DNA of 64,000 nt from Myxococcus xanthus (GCF_900106535.1 NZ_FNOH01000007.1:124001-188000); one strand, 5' to 3'; positions 46,180 through 57,165 are shown, counted from the stretch's first letter. The notes: a model not told the origin generated them from the letters alone. A program made the numbers and translations.

Positions 46180-46514
46180 GACTTCCTCCAGACTGACACG
46201 ATGACCAACTCGTGCGCCTCACCCGCTTCGTCACAGCGAAAGGCCACCGCGAGCCCCATTCGTGGGGTTTCGATGACGTAGGTCCACCGACCATCCTTCT
46301 GCTCCCCCTCGCTGTTCACGACGCCGCCTTCGATGATGTTCTCGATGTCCGTGGTCGCGAGATTCCGCTCCTTCATGCGGTCCTTCGCGTGCTGCTTGAG
46401 AACCAACGAGCCCTCGTCCAAGAGGCGCCGGGCAAACCTGAGCGCCTCGAAACGCTTGAAGGGTTCCTTGCTCAACGCCCTCCACTCCCCCCTTACGCCG
46501 CGGACCACCGCCAT
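46176..46514 (-). CDS. DUF4258-type putative toxin of a toxin-antitoxin pair
   Basis: A 112-residue protein upstream of and overlapping the MqsA-type antitoxin gene. The DUF4258 pattern is VLKQHAKDRMKERNLATTDIENII and then GRWTYVIETPRMGLAVAF and ELVIVSVWR. Proteins of this family partner with YgiT/MqsA-like antitoxins and are presumed ribonucleases related in fold to MqsR/RelE-like toxins; this is family knowledge, not shown here. The toxin-first order is the same as in mqsRA. A perfect inverted repeat lies immediately upstream of the start codon. Confidence 0.8.
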   Translation of the reverse strand: MAVVRGVRGEWRALSKEPFKRFEALRFARRLLDEGSLVLKQHAKDRMKERNLATTDIENIIEGGVVNSEGEQKDGRWTYVIETPRMGLAVAFRCDEAGEAHELVIVSVWRKS

Positions 46515-46518
46515 TTGA

Positions 46519-46535
46519 CTTGCGGTGACCGCAAG
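46519..46535. promoter_or_regulatory. Perfect inverted repeat, probable operator of the toxin-antitoxin operon
   Basis: CTTGCGGT-G-ACCGCAAG is a perfect eight-base dyad around one base. It begins five bases upstream of the toxin start codon and would cover the ribosome site/early leader. Autorepression by the antitoxin HTH is the natural reading. The flanking bases (46536-46560) are AT-rich and probably contain the promoter. Confidence 0.75.
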
Positions 46536-46683
46536 ATTAGTAACAACGACGAATCAACGCGCACAAGTGATTTCCCAAGCGTTCGAAGTTCTTGGCTTTT
46601 CACGTGCACAGCACGCCAACCGTACAGAAGGCCTCTGACTCACCCTCTGGGTTGTCCTCGATGCTGAACGGACGACCTTCGCG

Positions 46684-48531
46684 TCACACGCTCGCCGGCC
46701 CGGACTCTTCCCGCCGGGGCAGCGTGAACCAGAACGTGCTTCCCTGGCCGGGCGTACTCACCACGCCAATGTCCCCGCCGTGTGCCTGGACGATGTCCTT
46801 CGCGATGGACAGCCCCAGCCCCGCGCCTCCCGCAGGCGCGCCGGGTGCCCGGTAGAACTTCTCGAAGATGCGCGCCTGTTGCTCCAAGGCAATCCCCTCC
46901 CCCGTGTCGCGCACCTCGAAGCGCACCCCGTGCGATTCCTGCCACACGTGCACCTCCACCTCGCCTCCCGGGGGCGTGTGCTTCACCGCGTTGCCCACCA
47001 GGTTCCCCAGCACCAACCCCAGCCGCTCCGGGTCCACGTCCACCGGCTCCACGTCCAGCCCCACCTGCTTCGACACCTGGACCCCGCGCTCCTCCGCCGC
47101 CATCCGCTGAGCGTCCAGCGCCGCGTCCACCAGTTCCTCCGCCGGCACCCGGCGAATCTCCAACTGAAGCTGCCCCGCCTGGATGCGCGACAGGTCCAGC
47201 AGGTCATCCACGATGCCCTGCAGCCGCTCGGAGTCCTCGCGCGCCGCGAACAACAGGTCCGCCTGCTTCTCCGTCACCGGCCCCACCACGCCCTCCGTCA
47301 CCAGGTGCAGCGCCATGCGCAGCGACGTGAGCGGCGTGCGGAACTCGTGCGCCACCGTGGCCACCAGGTCGTTCTTCAGCTCGTCGAAGCGCCGCAGCCG
47401 CGTCACGTCCTGGAGAATCACCGTGGCCCCCACCACCTCCCCTGACTCGCCATGCACCGGACTTCCCCGAGCCAGCAGCCACCGGTCCCCGTCCGGGAGC
47501 GGCGCCCGCACCGCCTCTTCGTACCCGCGCGGCTGATACGCCCCTCGCCCCGTCAACACGTGCTCACGCACCCGCTCCAGCACCGCGCGCGCCTCCGGCA
47601 CCACCTGCCCCAGCATGTCCCCGCCCGCTTCGAGCGACAGCCGCAGCACGTCCTCCGCCGCGCGGTTGACGTTGAGCAGCCCTCCGTCCGCGCCGAACAC
47701 CACCACCGGGTCCGGCAGGCTGTCGATGGCCGCCTGTGATGCCGCCTGCGCCTGGAGCAACTCACCCAGGCTGCTGCGCCGGTACTGCTGAAGCGCCTCC
47801 GCCATGGCGTTGAAGTCCCGCCCCACCTGCGCGATTTCGTCCTGTCCCTCCACCACCGCGCGCGCCGCGTAGTCGCCCTCGCCCAGGCGCCGCACCGCCT
47901 GTGACAGCACCGACACCGGACGGAGCGCCCGGTGCGTCAGCGACTGCGACGCGAACAACCCCACCACGAAGGCCACCATCACCGCCGCCACCATCACCGT
48001 GTTCACCCGCGCGCTCTGCCGCTGCAACGCCTCGCTCTTGCGCACCATGGCGTCCTGGTTCAGGTCCAGGATGGCCCGGGCCGCTCCGGTCACCTCCTGG
48101 AAGGCCGGCTCGAGAACACCGAAGTACGCCTCCCGCGCCCCCTCCGGCGACGACTGGGCGAGGAACCCGTCATAGGCCTCCTGGTAACGCCGCCAGGACG
48201 TGCGCAACCGGAGCGTCGCCGCATCCTCGGCGGGCTCGGTGACGTTGCCTTCCTGCACCCGCAACTGCGACTCCAAGCGCGCGCGCTGCGCCGCCTGCTG
48301 CGTCAGCCCGCGCTGCCGCTCACCCGCGATGATGAAGAGCGCCCCGCTGTCCATGCGCTCCAACTGCGCCATCATCTCCTGCGCGGCCAGCACACTGCGG
48401 TAGTTGTCCTGAAGCACCCGAGGCCCAGAACGCCCCAGTTGGGACAACGTCACCACGGCCACCACGCCCACCAACAACAGCGCCAGGGCCAGGGGTGCCT
48501 GCGCCAACAACAACCGGGCTCGCAGCGTCAT
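46684..48531 (-). CDS. Membrane sensor histidine kinase of the Kdp operon (KinB-like)
   Basis: A 615-residue kinase. There is a first membrane helix (residues 7-30), an extracytoplasmic helical sensor (about 35-175), a second helix (MVAAVMVAFVVGLFASQSL), a HAMP domain, PAS (about 260-370: SLPDPVVVFGADGGLLNVNRA), HisKA (VAHEFRTPLTSLRMALHLV) and HATPase (VLGNLVGNAVKHTPPGG, DTGEGI, AGLGLSIAKDIVQAHGG). It overlaps the truncated KdpD gene by four bases (ATGA), so it is co-translated with it. It replaces the kinase half missing from that protein but has its own sensor and is not a KdpD C-terminus. Confidence 0.88.
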   Translation of the reverse strand: MTLRARLLLAQAPLALALLLVGVVAVVTLSQLGRSGPRVLQDNYRSVLAAQEMMAQLERMDSGALFIIAGERQRGLTQQAAQRARLESQLRVQEGNVTEPAEDAATLRLRTSWRRYQEAYDGFLAQSSPEGAREAYFGVLEPAFQEVTGAARAILDLNQDAMVRKSEALQRQSARVNTVMVAAVMVAFVVGLFASQSLTHRALRPVSVLSQAVRRLGEGDYAARAVVEGQDEIAQVGRDFNAMAEALQQYRRSSLGELLQAQAASQAAIDSLPDPVVVFGADGGLLNVNRAAEDVLRLSLEAGGDMLGQVVPEARAVLERVREHVLTGRGAYQPRGYEEAVRAPLPDGDRWLLARGSPVHGESGEVVGATVILQDVTRLRRFDELKNDLVATVAHEFRTPLTSLRMALHLVTEGVVGPVTEKQADLLFAAREDSERLQGIVDDLLDLSRIQAGQLQLEIRRVPAEELVDAALDAQRMAAEERGVQVSKQVGLDVEPVDVDPERLGLVLGNLVGNAVKHTPPGGEVEVHVWQESHGVRFEVRDTGEGIALEQQARIFEKFYRAPGAPAGGAGLGLSIAKDIVQAHGGDIGVVSTPGQGSTFWFTLPRREESGPASV

Positions 48532-49697
48532 GGGCGGCGTCCCTCCTCGCGCGGCTCGAAGGCCACCACGTGGATGTCGAAGCCCCGGCCTTCACGAACC
48601 AGCCTCATGTCCACCGCGCGCCCCAGCCGCTGCTTCCACCACGGCTGATGCGAACGGCCGACGATGATGTGACCCACGCCGTGCGAGCGCGCGAAGTCCA
48701 GGATGCCCTCCACCGGGTCTCGAGCCCTCAGGCGCACCACCTCCGCGCCCAGCTCCTTCGCCTTCTCGATGTTCGTCAGCAGATGCCGCTGCGCCTCCGC
48801 GTCGATGAGGTGCGGCGCCTCGCGCGGCGTCTCCACGTACACGACGAACCAGTCCGTGTTCAGCCGGCCCGCCATCCGTGAGCCCCGGCGCATCAGCGTC
48901 GCCGCGTGCCGGGGATAACTGGACAGCGCCACCAGCACCCGGCCCCAGGCCGCGCTCCGCTGCGAACCTTCATCTCCCTCTCCCGGAGGCGGCCTCGCGG
49001 TGGCGCGGTCCAGGCTCTCCGCCACCTCACGCAGCGCCAGCTCGCGCAGCGTGGCCAGGTTCTCCTCCGTGAAGAAGCGCTCCAGCGCCCGCGGCACCTT
49101 GTCCTTCGCGTAGATCTTCCCCGTCCGGAGCCGCTCGTGCAGGTCCTCCACCGCCAGGTCCAGGTTCACCACCTGGTCGGCGGCCTTGAGGAAGCTGTCG
49201 GGCAGTGTCTCCCGCACGGCGACGCCGGTGGCGCGCTCCACCAAATCGTTGAGGCTCTCCAGGTGCTGGACGTTGAAGGCCCCGATGACGTTGATGCCCG
49301 CGTCCAGCAACGCCTGCACGTCCTGATAGCGCTTGCGGTGGCGGCACACCGGAAGGTTGGTGTGAGCCAGCTCGTCCACCACCGCCACCTGGGGCTTGCG
49401 CGCGAGCACCGCGTCCAGGTCCATCTCCTCCACGGTAACGTCGCGGTAGGAGTACTGCTTGCGCGGCACCACCTCCAGGCCCTCCACCAGCGCCTGCGTG
49501 TCCGCGCGGTCATGCGACTCCACGAAGCCCAGCACCACGTCCACGCCGCGCCGCTTCAGCGCGTGTGCCTCCTCCAGCATCCGGTACGTCTTCCCCACCC
49601 CGGCCGCGAAGCCGATGTAGAGCTTGAGCCGGCCACGCCTGCCCCGCTCCACCAGCTCCAGGAAGTCCTCCGCGCGTGAGCGCCGCGTCATCGTCAT
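48528..49697 (-). CDS. kdpD: Truncated KdpD: KdpD sensor domain plus universal stress protein domain only
   Basis: A 389-residue protein, less than half of a standard KdpD (about 900). Residues about 18-225 form the KdpD domain with Walker A GFAAGVGKTYRML, VDELAHTN and VQHLESLND. Residues about 250-380 form a universal stress domain (VLVALSSYPRHAATLMRRG, HIIVGRSHQPWWKQ). The four membrane helices, GAF and kinase domains are absent. It probably senses cytoplasmic conditions (K+, ATP or cyclic-di-AMP bind this region in other KdpDs) and modulates the kinase encoded just downstream. It lies 88 bases after kdpC. Confidence 0.92.
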   Translation of the reverse strand: MTMTRRSRAEDFLELVERGRRGRLKLYIGFAAGVGKTYRMLEEAHALKRRGVDVVLGFVESHDRADTQALVEGLEVVPRKQYSYRDVTVEEMDLDAVLARKPQVAVVDELAHTNLPVCRHRKRYQDVQALLDAGINVIGAFNVQHLESLNDLVERATGVAVRETLPDSFLKAADQVVNLDLAVEDLHERLRTGKIYAKDKVPRALERFFTEENLATLRELALREVAESLDRATARPPPGEGDEGSQRSAAWGRVLVALSSYPRHAATLMRRGSRMAGRLNTDWFVVYVETPREAPHLIDAEAQRHLLTNIEKAKELGAEVVRLRARDPVEGILDFARSHGVGHIIVGRSHQPWWKQRLGRAVDMRLVREGRGFDIHVVAFEPREEGRRP

Positions 49698-49785
49698 CCT
49701 CTGCCCATCTGGTGGGAGGCGGGGCGGAGGATGCCCTCGCGCCCGGCGAATCTCACGTGGTGAATGCGCGTGCCCCCCACGTCGC

Positions 49786-50421
49786 TCAAGGTGCGCCCTG
49801 GCCCGGCGAGGCCCTGCCCCCCACGCCCGGCGCCGCGTCCGGAAGCGGCCCGAAGCGCCTGTCCAACGCGAGGTTCAACAGCAGGACGTTGACGCGCGGC
49901 TCGCCCAGCACGCCGAAGGTCCGCCCCTCCACCCGCGCGTCCACCACGTCCAGCACCCGCTCCAGCGCCACGCCGCGGGCCCGTGCCACCCGCGCCGCCT
50001 GCCAGCGCGCCGCCTCCGGCGACAGGTGGGGGTCCAACCCAGACGCGGACGTCGTCACCAACTCGGCGGGAACGGGCCCCGCTGCATCCGGATTCTCCCG
50101 GCGCAGGCGCTCCAGCTCGGCCGCCGCGCGTTCCTTCAGCTTCAGCGACGTGGGCCCCAGGTTGCTGCCCGAGGACGCCGCGCCGTCGTAGCCCGCGCCA
50201 GCGGCGGAAGGACGCGGATGGAAGTACCCCGCCCGGGTGAAGCCCTGGCCGATGAGCGCGCTGCCCACCACGCGGCCCCGGCCGTCCTTCACCCACGAGC
50301 CATTGGCCTCCCCCGGAAAGAGGAGCTGCGCAAGCCCGGTGACGGCCAGCGGGTACAGCAGCCCCGTGAGCACCATCGTGACGACGCACGTGCGCAGGGC
50401 CGTGAGGAATGTGGAGAACAT
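49786..50421 (-). CDS. kdpC: Potassium-transporting ATPase subunit C
   Basis: A 212-residue accessory subunit of the Kdp pump with one N-terminal membrane helix ([20 protein letters not shown]). Family blocks are visible: [28 protein letters not shown] and, near the end, [12 protein letters not shown]. The DPHLSPEAA segment with the preceding [10 protein letters not shown] is characteristic. The start at 50421 has AAGGA upstream; a GTG at 50439 is possible. It lies 14 bases after kdpB. Confidence 0.95.
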   Translation of the reverse strand: MFSTFLTALRTCVVTMVLTGLLYPLAVTGLAQLLFPGEANGSWVKDGRGRVVGSALIGQGFTRAGYFHPRPSAAGAGYDGAASSGSNLGPTSLKLKERAAAELERLRRENPDAAGPVPAELVTTSASGLDPHLSPEAARWQAARVARARGVALERVLDVVDARVEGRTFGVLGEPRVNVLLLNLALDRRFGPLPDAAPGVGGRASPGQGAP

Positions 50422-50435
50422 GGGGATAAGTCCTT

Positions 50436-52496
<2,061 letters not shown>

Positions 52497-52497
52497 C

Positions 52498-54219
52498 TCA
52501 GTAGCGCTTTCCAGCCCCGGCGAGGAAGTGCTCGACGATGGGGCTCAAGGAGAGGGCGGGGAAGAACGTGAGCGCGCCGACGATGACAATCACGCTCACC
52601 AGCAGACCGGTGAAGAGCACGCCGTGCGTGGGGAAGGTGCCCGGGCCCGCTGGCACCACCTTCTTGCCCACCATGGAGCCTGCGATGGCCAGCGCGGGCA
52701 CCATCATCAGGAAGCGCCCGCCGAGCATCGCCACGCCCAGGGTGATGTTCCAGAAGGGCGTGTTGGCGTTGAGGCCCGCGAAGGCGCTGCCGTTGTTCGC
52801 CGTGCCGCTGGTGTACGCGTAGAGGATTTCGGACAGGCCGTGCGGCCCCGCGTTGTTGAGCGAGGACACGCCCTGCGGCAGCACGGCCGCCAGCCCGCTG
52901 AAGCCCAGCGTGAAGAGCGGGAAGACGAGCACGTACAACATCGCGAGCTTCATCTCCCGCGCCTCGATTTTCTTGCCGAGGTATTCGGGCGTGCGGCCCA
53001 CCATCAGCCCGGCGATGAAGACGCTGAGCACCACCATGACGAGGATGCCGTAGAGGCCCGCGCCCACGCCGCCGAAGACGACCTCGCCCAGTTGCATGTT
53101 GACCATGGGCACCAGGCCGCCCAGGGGCGTGAAGCTGTCGTGCATCGCGTTCACCGCGCCGCACGAGGCCGCGGTGGTGACGGCGGCGAAGAGCGAGGAG
53201 GCCGCGATGCCGTAGCGCACCTCCTTGCCCTCCATGTTTCCCGCCTGCGCCACCTGCCCCGCGACACTCAACGCCGGGTTGGCCTGGGACTCCGCCGCGT
53301 ACACCGCGGCCACGCCTACGAGGAAGAGGACGGACATCGCCGAGAGCAGGGCCCAGCCTTGCCGGGTGTCTCCCGCCATCTTCCCGTAGGTGTACGTGAG
53401 GGCCGCGGGGATGGCGAAGATGGACAGCATCTGCACCAGGTTGGTGAAGGGCGTGGGGTTCTCGAAGGGGTGCGCGCTGTTGGCGTTGAAGAAGCCGCCG
53501 CCATTGGTGCCCAGCGTCTTGATGGCTTCCTGCGAGGCCACCGGTCCCTGCGCCAGCGTCTGACTCGCGCCCTCCAGCGTCACGACCTGCGCATAGGGCG
53601 CGAAGTTCTGGAGCACGCCCTGCGACACCAGGAAGAGCGCGTAGAGCAGACTCAGCGGCAGCAACACGTAGAGGGTGGCGTTCATCACATCCACCCAGAA
53701 GTTGCCCAACGTCTTCTGTCCGTCCGGACCGGGCCGGCGGGTGAAACCACGCGCCAGCGCCAGCGCGACACCGATGCCCGCGGCGGCGGAGACAAAGTTC
53801 TGCCACGCCAGCGCCACCATCTGCGTGAGGTAGCTGAGCGTGGACTCACCCGCGTACGACTGCCAGTTGGTGTTCGCGGTGAAGCTGACGGCGGTGTTGA
53901 AAGCCAGCTCCGGCCCCACCGCTCCCAGCCCTTGCGGATTGAGCGGCAGCAGGTGCTGCACGCGCTGGAGGCCGTAGACGATGAGGACGCTGAAGAGGCT
54001 GAACGCCAGCAGCGAGCTCGCGTAGGCCACCCACGTCTGTTCGTGCCGGTCCGCCGCGCCGCACAGGCGCAGCAGCAGGCGCTCCAAGGGGCCCAGCACG
54101 CGCGGCAGCGGACGGGTGTCCCCTTCGAGGACACGGAAGAGATAGGCCCCCAGCGGCTTCGTCACCGCCAGCACCAAGGCGAAGAACAACAGGATTTGCG
54201 ACCAACCGATGAAGGACAT
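52498..54219 (-). CDS. kdpA: Potassium-transporting ATPase subunit A (K+ channel subunit)
   Basis: A 573-residue membrane subunit with about ten helices. Its four selectivity-filter loops are recognisable: [49 protein letters not shown] and [13 protein letters not shown]. Length is normal. It binds and conducts K+, energised by KdpB. The kdpF gene ends nine bases upstream. Confidence 0.97.
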   Translation of the reverse strand: MSFIGWSQILLFFALVLAVTKPLGAYLFRVLEGDTRPLPRVLGPLERLLLRLCGAADRHEQTWVAYASSLLAFSLFSVLIVYGLQRVQHLLPLNPQGLGAVGPELAFNTAVSFTANTNWQSYAGESTLSYLTQMVALAWQNFVSAAAGIGVALALARGFTRRPGPDGQKTLGNFWVDVMNATLYVLLPLSLLYALFLVSQGVLQNFAPYAQVVTLEGASQTLAQGPVASQEAIKTLGTNGGGFFNANSAHPFENPTPFTNLVQMLSIFAIPAALTYTYGKMAGDTRQGWALLSAMSVLFLVGVAAVYAAESQANPALSVAGQVAQAGNMEGKEVRYGIAASSLFAAVTTAASCGAVNAMHDSFTPLGGLVPMVNMQLGEVVFGGVGAGLYGILVMVVLSVFIAGLMVGRTPEYLGKKIEAREMKLAMLYVLVFPLFTLGFSGLAAVLPQGVSSLNNAGPHGLSEILYAYTSGTANNGSAFAGLNANTPFWNITLGVAMLGGRFLMMVPALAIAGSMVGKKVVPAGPGTFPTHGVLFTGLLVSVIVIVGALTFFPALSLSPIVEHFLAGAGKRY

Positions 54220-54228
54220 GGCGGGGGC

Positions 54229-54318
54229 CTAGAAGCGCGCCGGGCGAAGCAGCGCGTAGATGAGGTAGGCACCGAGCAGCACGGACAGGACGGCGCCAGC
54301 GGCATATTCGAAAGTCAT
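54229..54318 (-). CDS. kdpF: Kdp small stabilising subunit F
   Basis: A 29-residue peptide (begins MTFEYAAGAVLSVLLGAYL, ends RPARF) with a single membrane helix, in the position and size typical of KdpF, which stabilises the KdpABC complex. It is too short for ordinary gene callers. It begins 11 bases after the stop of another small ORF and ends nine bases before kdpA. Confidence 0.85.
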   Translation of the reverse strand: MTFEYAAGAVLSVLLGAYLIYALLRPARF

Positions 54319-54329
54319 CGGGCAATGCC

Positions 54330-54410
54330 TCACAGGCGCTCGCATCCGTGGACGTAGACCCACGCGAGCGCGAAGAAAGCGGCGGTGACAAGAACGAGCA
54401 CGAGGTCCAT
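54330..54410 (-). CDS. 26-residue membrane peptide upstream of kdpF
   Basis: A minus-strand ORF with one hydrophobic helix: it begins MDLVLVLVTAAFFALAW and ends CERL. It lies between the porin gene and kdpF, with GGAGCCC a few bases before its ATG. Small ORFs with an AAFFALAW-like core and a CERL-like end precede kdpF in several Kdp operons, so it is probably real, perhaps a further small Kdp subunit. No function is established to my knowledge. Confidence 0.65.
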   Translation of the reverse strand: MDLVLVLVTAAFFALAWVYVHGCERL

Positions 54411-54426
54411 GAGATGGGGCTCCTGT

Positions 54427-55530
54427 TCAGAACCAGGCGACGGCGCTGAGCACCCCGAGCGTCTCGGCGTCCTCGAGCATGGGCGCGCCATCCCCTCCCG
54501 TGGCGCGGCCGGTGAACACGTCTGCGGTGGAGGTGTCGCGGCGCGCCTCCATCTTGAGGACCAGGTGTTCTGCGGGCTTCAACTCCAGGGTGAGGGTGCC
54601 GCCCGCCAACGTCTGGACGGCCCCCGTGATGAGCCCGTCCTCGTCGCGATAGGCCTCCACCCGGGCGGCAACGGCCACGACGTCGGAGAGTTGCACCCGC
54701 GCGTTGAAGCCCGCCGCGTACCACAGGGCCGCCGACTGTCCGGAACGCGCCTGCCGGCCCACGTCCGCCGTGGCGGCCAGCGCGAAGGCGTGCGTCACCT
54801 TCCAGGTGGCCACGGCGTCCACGAAGAGTCGCAGGCCACCGTCACCTTCTTCTCCCACGAAGGTGTTGAGGGCGGTGGATAGCCGCGGGCCCGCGTAGGC
54901 CACCTGCGTGCCCAGCGCCTTGCCGCGGTTGTTCTCTCCAATCGTCTGCCAGCCATTGAGCAGGTGGAGCTGCGCGCTCCACGCGTCATCGAAGGCCCAG
55001 GTGCTCTTGAGGCCGGACTGGTAGTAGGGCGACAGCTCACCCATCCACGAGCGCGTGTAGTTCCAGTTGAGCCGCGACTGGAACGACTCCAGACCGATGT
55101 GACTGGGATAGACGCCCGCCTCCAACGTGAGCGGTCCCGTCGCGTACGACACCGTGGCCTGCTGGAGATGGCGCCACACCTCGGGCCCGATGGCCGGGCC
55201 TTCCGGCTCGGCCTGGTGCAGCACCTCGATGCCGGTGCCGAAGCCCAGCAACACCTTGAAGCCCACGGGCTCGGGCGCGAGCGACACGCCCAGCGACGCG
55301 AGGTTGATGGAGACCTCGTTGTCCCGCCGGGCGGTGGTGCCCGTGCCAGGGATGAAACTGGCACCGTCGGCGGGGCGATTGGTGTTGTAGCCGAAGTAGA
55401 CGTCCACCCCGCCTTCCACCTCCAGGCGAGACAGCAGGCCCGGGGCTTCGGCATCGGGAGACGGCTCCGGCGAAGGGGCCTGGGACAACAACAGGGAGGA
55501 CACCAGGGATGGCAGTGGAGAAGCGAGCAT
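54427..55530 (-). CDS. Outer-membrane beta-barrel protein (OmpL/porin-2-like) at the head of the Kdp operon
   Basis: A 367-residue protein. The start at 55530 gives a signal peptide (MLASPLPSLVSSLLLSQA), then a Pro/Ser linker. Alternating hydrophobic strands and aromatic girdles follow (GGVDVYFGYNTNRP, AGVYPSHIGLESFQSRLNWNYTRS), and the protein ends in ...VLSAVAWF, the terminal Phe needed for barrel assembly. This pattern fits the putative beta-barrel porin-2 family. Located 16 bases before the small kdp ORFs on the same strand, it is probably co-transcribed and may give potassium a path through the outer membrane. Confidence 0.8.
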   Translation of the reverse strand: MLASPLPSLVSSLLLSQAPSPEPSPDAEAPGLLSRLEVEGGVDVYFGYNTNRPADGASFIPGTGTTARRDNEVSINLASLGVSLAPEPVGFKVLLGFGTGIEVLHQAEPEGPAIGPEVWRHLQQATVSYATGPLTLEAGVYPSHIGLESFQSRLNWNYTRSWMGELSPYYQSGLKSTWAFDDAWSAQLHLLNGWQTIGENNRGKALGTQVAYAGPRLSTALNTFVGEEGDGGLRLFVDAVATWKVTHAFALAATADVGRQARSGQSAALWYAAGFNARVQLSDVVAVAARVEAYRDEDGLITGAVQTLAGGTLTLELKPAEHLVLKMEARRDTSTADVFTGRATGGDGAPMLEDAETLGVLSAVAWF

Positions 55531-55580
55531 GGTCGTGTCTCCCCAAGAGCACGCGCCGTGCCCGGCCACGGCTCACGAAC

Positions 55581-55598
55581 CCCCTGTCATTCCAGGGG
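55581..55598. other. Hairpin in the leader region of the Kdp operon
   Basis: CCCCTG (55581-55586) and CAGGGG (55593-55598) form a perfect six-base stem with loop TCATTC. It lies about 50 bases upstream of the porin start in the transcript. It could affect the leader, but no known riboswitch (including the ydaO c-di-AMP class) is recognised. Confidence 0.3.
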
Positions 55599-55799
55599 CT
55601 TGTGTCCCTGCCGCCATTCTCCAGGTTGCAACTTGCACGAACGGGCTCGGGAGCATCGTGCGCGCTGAAATCCGCCGCCGCTTCCTGCCCCGCGAGGCCA
55701 GAGCCCGTCCTCACGTCGACGAAGGGTGAGCGGCCCCCGCCCTGAATGATGGCTGTCCACCAACGCGGGACAAGTCGCGCCCACGCCGCGTGATGCCGG

Positions 55800-56477
55800 G
55801 TGCTTTCTTCCGCGCGCGTGCAAGCCCCTGAACGACGCAGGCCTCAGCCGTGGCTCATCCGAGTCACCCACTGGCTCAACGTACCGCTGCTGCTCATCAT
55901 GGCGGCCAGCGGACTCCAGATACTTGTCGCCTATCCCATGCTCGGACCACAGGGCCGGCCCTACGGCTGGTATCCCTACCAGGGCATCCCTCCACCCGAA
56001 TGGATGCGGCTGGGGAACTGGCTGGCCGGCGCCCGTCACTGGCACTTCGCCTTCGCGTGGTTCCTCATCCTCAACGGCGTGGCGTACGTGCTCTACCTCG
56101 CCCTCAGCGGTGAGTGGCGCCGCCGCCTCTTCCTGCCCCGCCGCGACACACGCAACGCCCTGGACACGCTCGCCTTCTACCTGCGCGTGCGAAAACACGC
56201 GCCCGCGCAGGGGCTCTACAACGGCCTTCAGCGGCTGGCGTACACGGGCACGCTGGCGCTGGGACTGCTCGCGGTGCTCTCCGGGCTGGTCCTCTACAAG
56301 CCCGTGCAGTTCGGCGCGCTCACTTCGCTGCTAGGTGGCTACGACGCGGCGCGCGCCATCCACCTCGTCATCCTGGCGCTGCTCGCCCTGTTCACCGTGG
56401 GCCACATCACCCTGGTGCTGCTCCACCCGCGAAGCCTGGCGGAGATGGTGACGGGCGGAAGGAAGCCGGATGCCTAG
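55800..56477 (+). CDS. Cytochrome b561-like membrane protein, partner of the molybdoenzyme
   Basis: A 225-residue membrane protein with four helices. Haem-ligand histidines are visible in IRVTHWLNVPLLL, GARHWHFAFAWFL, DAARAIHLVILAL and TVGHITLVLLH, the pattern of the di-haem cytochrome b family. It should take electrons from quinol and pass them to the molybdopterin protein encoded next, whose start overlaps this gene by eight bases. The same pair (b-type cytochrome plus YedY-like protein) is known from MsrPQ and related systems. The GTG start at 55800 is weakly supported; 55818 is possible. Confidence 0.82.
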   Translation: MLSSARVQAPERRRPQPWLIRVTHWLNVPLLLIMAASGLQILVAYPMLGPQGRPYGWYPYQGIPPPEWMRLGNWLAGARHWHFAFAWFLILNGVAYVLYLALSGEWRRRLFLPRRDTRNALDTLAFYLRVRKHAPAQGLYNGLQRLAYTGTLALGLLAVLSGLVLYKPVQFGALTSLLGGYDAARAIHLVILALLALFTVGHITLVLLHPRSLAEMVTGGRKPDA

Positions 56478-57165
56478 ACACCTCCTCACGCGGCGCACGG
56501 CGCTGCTGGGCACCACCGCGCTCACGGCCAGCGCGTGTGACAGCAGCCGCCCTCACGAGGGCTTCCTGGGCGTCATGGAGCGCTTCAACGCGCGCGCGCA
56601 GGCCCTGTTGTTCGATGAACGCCGGCTGGCGCCGGAGCTGCCTCCCGAGGAGACGACGCCTCCAGGCAAGTTCCCCGAATACTACGTCTCCGACACGGTG
56701 CCGCTCGCGCCCTCGGGATGGGCGCTCCGAGTGGGCGGGCTCGTGGCGCACCCCACCGTGCTGACGCTGGACGCCCTCCAGCGAATGCCTCGCACGGACC
56801 TGCGCATTCGCCACCACTGCGTGGAAGGCTGGACCGCGGTGGCGTCCTGGCATGGCGTCCGCCTGAGCGAGCTGGCCCGCCAGGTGGGCGCGGACACCCG
56901 CGCGGGCTACGTGGAGCTGCGCTCGTTCGACGCGGGTTATTACTCGTCCTGGGACCGGCCCAGCGCCTTCCATCCGCAGACGATTCTGGCCTACGGAATG
57001 AACGGCCAGCCACTGACGCCCGGCCACGGCGCGCCGCTGCGCCTCTATTCGGGCGTGAAGCTGGGTTACAAGATGGTGAAGTACCTCACCGAGGTGAACT
57101 TCCTGCCCGAGCCCACCGGAGGCTACTGGGAGGACCGCGGCTACGAGTGGTTCGCGGGCGTGTGA
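56470..57165 (+). CDS. Molybdopterin-dependent oxidoreductase (sulfite oxidase/YedY fold)
   Basis: A 231-residue protein of the sulfite oxidase superfamily. The molybdenum-binding cysteine is Cys117 in RIRHHCVEGWTAVASW. Other marks are ALRVGGLVAHP before it and GHGAPLRLYSGVKLGYKMVKYL after it. The N-terminus has a twin-arginine-like start (LTRRTALLGTTALTASAC) ending in a lipobox-like cysteine, implying Tat export and perhaps lipid anchoring. With the preceding cytochrome b it probably forms a periplasmic reductase or oxidase; the substrate is not evident. Shorter than MsrP (about 330 residues). Confidence 0.85.
   Translation: MPRHLLTRRTALLGTTALTASACDSSRPHEGFLGVMERFNARAQALLFDERRLAPELPPEETTPPGKFPEYYVSDTVPLAPSGWALRVGGLVAHPTVLTLDALQRMPRTDLRIRHHCVEGWTAVASWHGVRLSELARQVGADTRAGYVELRSFDAGYYSSWDRPSAFHPQTILAYGMNGQPLTPGHGAPLRLYSGVKLGYKMVKYLTEVNFLPEPTGGYWEDRGYEWFAGV

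Noticed and set aside
49786-50421. KdpE response regulator within the Kdp cluster
   Set aside because: No receiver plus winged-helix gene exists between 46684 and 55530; the NtrC-type gene at 43627 is not of KdpE type.
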